NCBI RefSeq assembly: GCF_014649995.1
Contig: NZ_BMUC01000005.1
Coordinates: 59,940-123,939, forward strand
Direction: 5' to 3'
Source: Streptomyces griseoflavus
GTDB taxonomy: Bacteria; Actinomycetota; Actinomycetes; Streptomycetales; Streptomycetaceae
DNA: 64,000 nt
Position 1 is the stretch's first letter. Every line of letters starts with the position of its first letter. The notes beneath the pieces are model-generated. The model ran no database searches and was not told where the DNA came from. It worked only from the letters and a program-made list of their open reading frames with translations. The position numbers and the translations under genes are program-made. Of this stretch, positions 61,326-64,000 are shown one piece after another.

Positions 61326-62645
61326 CTATGTGCCCAGGATCCTCCGCAAGTAGTCATTACGGAACCGGCGTTCCGGGTCGAGGCGGTCCCGGAGCGCCGT
61401 GAATTCCGTGAAGCGCGGATACACCCGGGAGAAGTACTCGGCGTCCCGTGTGTGGATCTTCCCCCAGTGCGGCCGCCCCTCATGGGCGGTGAAGACCCGC
61501 TCGGCGGCGGTGAAATACCCCTGATAGGGGGTGCCCTTGAACATGTGGACGGCGATGTACGCGGTGTCCCGGCCGGAAGCCGTGGACAGCGTGATGTCGT
61601 CGGACGGCGCGGTGCGCACCTCGACCGGGAAGGTGATCCGCAGGCGCGAGCGGTCGATCATGGCTTTCAATTCACGCAGCGTCTCCACCAGGGCCTCGCG
61701 CGGGACCGCGTATTCCATCTCCACGAAGCGCACCCGGCGCGGCGACGTGAACACCTTGTAGGGAATGTCGGTGTAGGTCCGCGCGGACAGTGCCTTGCTG
61801 GAGATCTGCGCGATGGCCGGAATGCTCGCGGGTACCGCCCGGCCGAGCCAGTTGACCGCCTGGAACACCCCGTTGGAGAGGAACTCGTCCTCGATCCAGC
61901 CCTTCAGCCGCGGCACCGGCCGCTCAGGACCCGCACTGCGGTTGTTGCGCTTGGTGGTGGTGTTGCCGGTGTGCGGGAACCAGTAGAACTCGAAGTGTTC
62001 GTTCTCGGCATGCAGTTGGTCGAACTCGGCGCAGACCCGGTCGAAGGGCATCGGCTCCTCGCGGGCCGTGAGCAGGAAGACGGGCTCCACGGCGAACGTG
62101 ACCGCGGTGACGACGCCGAGCGCGCCCAGGGAGATCCGCGCGGCCGCGAAGACGTCCGGGTTCTCCTTCTCGGAACAGGTGAGCACCGTACCGTCGGCGG
62201 TGACCAGTTCCAGGCCCTTGATCTGCGCGGCGATGGAGGCGGAGTCCCGGCCCGTGCCGTGCGTGCCGGTGCTGGTGGCCCCGGACACCGTCTGCTCCAT
62301 GATGTCGCCCATGTTGGTCAGCGACAGGCCCTCCCGCGCGAGGGCCACGTTGAGCCGCCTGAGCGGGGTGCCGGCCTCGACCGTGACCGTACCGGCCTCC
62401 CGGTCGATGTCACGGATGCCCGTCAGCAGGTCGGGGCGGATCAGCACCCCGTCCGTGGCGGCTATGGACGTGAAGGAGTGCCCGCTGCCGACCGCCTTCA
62501 CCGGCAGCCCGTCCTCGGTGGCCCGGCGCAGCACGGCGGCCAGCTCGTCGACCGAGGCCGGCGCGACCTCCCGCGCGGGGCGGGCGGAGACGGTGCCTCC
62601 CCAGTTACGCCATGTGCCGTTCCTCGTGCTCGCTGTGCTGCCCAA
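61326..62645 (-). CDS. D-arabinono-1,4-lactone oxidase-like FAD enzyme
   Basis: 439 aa. The FAD-binding N-terminal domain contains KAVGSGHSFTSIAATDG (p-cresol-methylhydroxylase type FAD site) and TSTGTHGTGRDSASIAAQ. The C-terminal ALO domain ends HWGKIHTRDAEYFSRVYPRF...DRLDPERRFRNDYLRRIL, with the catalytic-site HWGK. Such enzymes oxidise aldonolactones or polyols (alditol oxidase type). The TTG at 62645 follows GGGGAGG by 6 nt and overlaps the upstream MFS gene by 41 nt; no ATG or GTG lies nearer the domain. It probably shares the MFS transcript. Confidence 0.87.
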   Translation of the reverse strand: MGSTASTRNGTWRNWGGTVSARPAREVAPASVDELAAVLRRATEDGLPVKAVGSGHSFTSIAATDGVLIRPDLLTGIRDIDREAGTVTVEAGTPLRRLNVALAREGLSLTNMGDIMEQTVSGATSTGTHGTGRDSASIAAQIKGLELVTADGTVLTCSEKENPDVFAAARISLGALGVVTAVTFAVEPVFLLTAREEPMPFDRVCAEFDQLHAENEHFEFYWFPHTGNTTTKRNNRSAGPERPVPRLKGWIEDEFLSNGVFQAVNWLGRAVPASIPAIAQISSKALSARTYTDIPYKVFTSPRRVRFVEMEYAVPREALVETLRELKAMIDRSRLRITFPVEVRTAPSDDITLSTASGRDTAYIAVHMFKGTPYQGYFTAAERVFTAHEGRPHWGKIHTRDAEYFSRVYPRFTEFTALRDRLDPERRFRNDYLRRILGT

Positions 62646-63843
62646 CGGAGCCTCCCCGACCCGGAGCCGGCCGCTTGAGCCGGCGGTAACCGAGGAAACC
62701 GACCGCGACCGCGACGGCCCCGGCCACCGCCGGAACCCCGTACCCGGCACGCGCCCCGGCCGCGTCGATCACCCAGCCGGCCACGGCGGAGCCCGCCGCG
62801 ACCCCGACCGCGAGCCCGGTGCTCACCCAGGTCATGCCCTCGGTGAGCTGCGCGCGTGGTACGTGCTCTTCGATGAGGGACATCGTCGTGATCATCGTCG
62901 GAGCGATGGACAGTCCCGCAACGAACAGCGCCACGGCCAGAAACGGCAAGTTTCCGACCAGTAGGAGTGGGATCATACTCACGGCCATGGCGCAGACGCC
63001 GAGCAGCCACCGGCGCTCCGGCGCCCCCGCGAAGTGCAGCAGCCCGAAGACCACCCCGGCCACGCACGAGCCCAGCGCGTACACGGCGAGCACCACGCTG
63101 GCCGCGGTCTTGCTCCCCTGTTCCTCGGCGAAGGCCACGGTGACCACGTCCACGGCGCCGAAGATCGTCCCCGTCGCCACGAAGGTCAGGACGAGGACCT
63201 GGAGCCCGCCGGAACGCAACGCCGTACCGCCGCCCTTGTGCGCGCGCGGATGCGGCTCCGGCTCGGTGGCCCGCTGCGAGGTCAGCCAGAAGACGCCGGC
63301 CGCGAGGAAGCAGGCCGCGAGCAGCGGGCCGGCCTCCGGGAACCAGGCCGTGGACAGCCCGATGGAGACGATCGGCCCGAAGATGAAGCACATCTCGTCG
63401 ACCACGGACTCGAAGGAGTACGCGGTGTGCAGCTTGGGGGTGCCCCGGTACACGGCGGCCCAGCGGGCACGGACCATCGCGCCGACGCTCGGCACGCAGC
63501 CGATGCCGACACACGCGACGAACAGCACCCATTCCGGCCACGCGAAGTGCGCGGCGAGGAGCAGCAGCGCCGCCGCGGCCAGCGAGATCAGGGTCGCCGG
63601 GCGGAGCACCCGCCGCTGTCCGTACTGGTCCACCAGACGCGAGACCTGGGGGCCCGCCAACGCCGCCGAGAGCGCGATCGTGGCCGACAGGGCGCCGGCC
63701 AGCCCGTACCGCCCGGTGAGCTGGGAGATCATCGTCACCACGCCGATGCCCATCATGGACAGCGGCATCCGGCCGAGGAACCCCGCGGCGGAGAAGGCCT
63801 TGCTGCCGGGGGCGGCGAACAGGGCGCGATAGGGGCTGGGCAC
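62605..63843 (-). CDS. MFS transporter (12 TM)
   Basis: 412 aa with about 12 transmembrane segments, MFS type with GLAGALSATIALSAALAGPQVSRLVDQYGQRRVL (motif A-like). Large hydrophobic segments include LATLISLAAAALLLLAAHF and GAVDVVTVAFAEE. Family resembles drug or sugar exporters, but no specific signature stands out. The GTG at 63843 has GGAG upstream (GGAGCC). Its 3' end overlaps the start of the lactone oxidase gene by 41 nt, suggesting one operon for a lactone or sugar pathway. Confidence 0.85.
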   Translation of the reverse strand: MPSPYRALFAAPGSKAFSAAGFLGRMPLSMMGIGVVTMISQLTGRYGLAGALSATIALSAALAGPQVSRLVDQYGQRRVLRPATLISLAAAALLLLAAHFAWPEWVLFVACVGIGCVPSVGAMVRARWAAVYRGTPKLHTAYSFESVVDEMCFIFGPIVSIGLSTAWFPEAGPLLAACFLAAGVFWLTSQRATEPEPHPRAHKGGGTALRSGGLQVLVLTFVATGTIFGAVDVVTVAFAEEQGSKTAASVVLAVYALGSCVAGVVFGLLHFAGAPERRWLLGVCAMAVSMIPLLLVGNLPFLAVALFVAGLSIAPTMITTMSLIEEHVPRAQLTEGMTWVSTGLAVGVAAGSAVAGWVIDAAGARAGYGVPAVAGAVAVAVGFLGYRRLKRPAPGRGGSVGQHSEHEERHMA

Positions 63844-63991
63844 GGAGGCTCCGAAGGGCTCAGTAAGGTGCGACCACGGTCGGTACAGATTACTGCCGGG
63901 GTCACTCCAATGCACCACCGAATGGAGCGGCGCGGCCGGCGACACCCCCACCCCCGTCCCGGCCACCGGTGCCGGGTGGCAGGATCGAGAC

Positions 63992-64000
63992 ATGCCTGAC
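63992..64000 (+). CDS. Start of a downstream gene (first 3 codons only)
   Basis: ATG CCT GAC at 63992-64000 follows GGCAGGATCGAGAC, where AGGA is an acceptable ribosome site. Whole product lies outside the window; function cannot be judged. Low confidence because only nine bases are visible. Confidence 0.3.

Noticed and set aside
1-64000. tRNA, rRNA, insertion sequences, integrase or attachment sites
   Set aside because: None was seen by eye. A tRNA or Rfam scan would be needed to exclude short RNA genes fully.

Overview
The window is a piece of a high-GC actinomycete chromosome, almost certainly Streptomyces. The evidence is strong GC bias at third codon positions, frequent GTG starts, and marker genes typical of that genus: whiH, hrdB with a Lys/Ala-rich N-terminal region, class II nrdRJ, sepH, and the parE/parC pair. 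From memory, the order lexA - nrdR - nrdJ - rnhB - recQ - whiH - hrdB - parE - parC - ptsH - tdk - sepH matches the core-chromosome segment known in S. coelicolor (lexA to sepH). I see no insertion sequence, integrase, CRISPR array, tRNA or rRNA.

Layout. 1-5.7 kb: end of a DinG-type helicase, lexA with a LexA box, and nrdR-nrdJ behind two NrdR boxes (DNA damage and dNTP supply). 5.8-10.1 kb: a protein of unknown function, TerD, a DUF4937-like protein, a histidine phosphatase and an ADP-ribosylglycohydrolase. 10.4-12.7 kb: a DHA2 drug exporter divergent from its TetR regulator, with two 20-bp operators between them. 12.8-20.7 kb: rnhB, two unknown proteins, a RecQ helicase fused to a ComF-like phosphoribosyltransferase domain, a DUF4192 protein and a NUDIX/winged-helix regulator. 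20.8-25.7 kb: a fused ABC protein with degenerate ATPase motifs, the sporulation regulator whiH behind a sigma-WhiG-type promoter, and the principal sigma factor hrdB. 25.9-31.8 kb: secreted trypsin-like protease, small zinc protein, parE, and a DUF485-symporter pair.

31.8-36.4 kb is the most irregular part. It has a CitA/DcuS-type kinase whose response regulator is reduced to an N-terminal remnant beside a tandem duplication, a GC-rich minisatellite, a sucrase/ferredoxin-like protein under an iron box that abuts its start codon, and a cassette of a DUF6082 protein plus two overlapping microproteins. 36.4-45.6 kb: COG0523 GTPase, parC, an M16 peptidase pair, a c-di-AMP (ydaO) riboswitch in front of an M23 cell-wall peptidase, a GntR regulator and HPr. 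45.7-52.2 kb: a GNAT/acyl-CoA-synthetase-like acetyltransferase, DUF5998, a nucleotide pyrophosphatase-like protein, thymidine kinase and PhzF. 52.3-59.6 kb is accessory metabolism: a flavin monooxygenase-SDR fusion with its TetR regulator, a GPH-type transporter, an F420/NADP-reductase-like protein, a decayed coding fragment, a double VOC protein and a sulfurtransferase. 59.9-64 kb: sepH, a sugar-lactone oxidase and an MFS transporter.

Many gene ends carry perfect GC-rich hairpins of 11-20 bp that probably act as terminators. Several genes (whiH, the fused ABC gene, the sucrase/ferredoxin gene, the phosphatase) have a -10-like hexamer 6-7 nt before the start codon, which suggests leaderless mRNAs. 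All function calls come from reading the translated sequence and recalled family knowledge; no database search was run.
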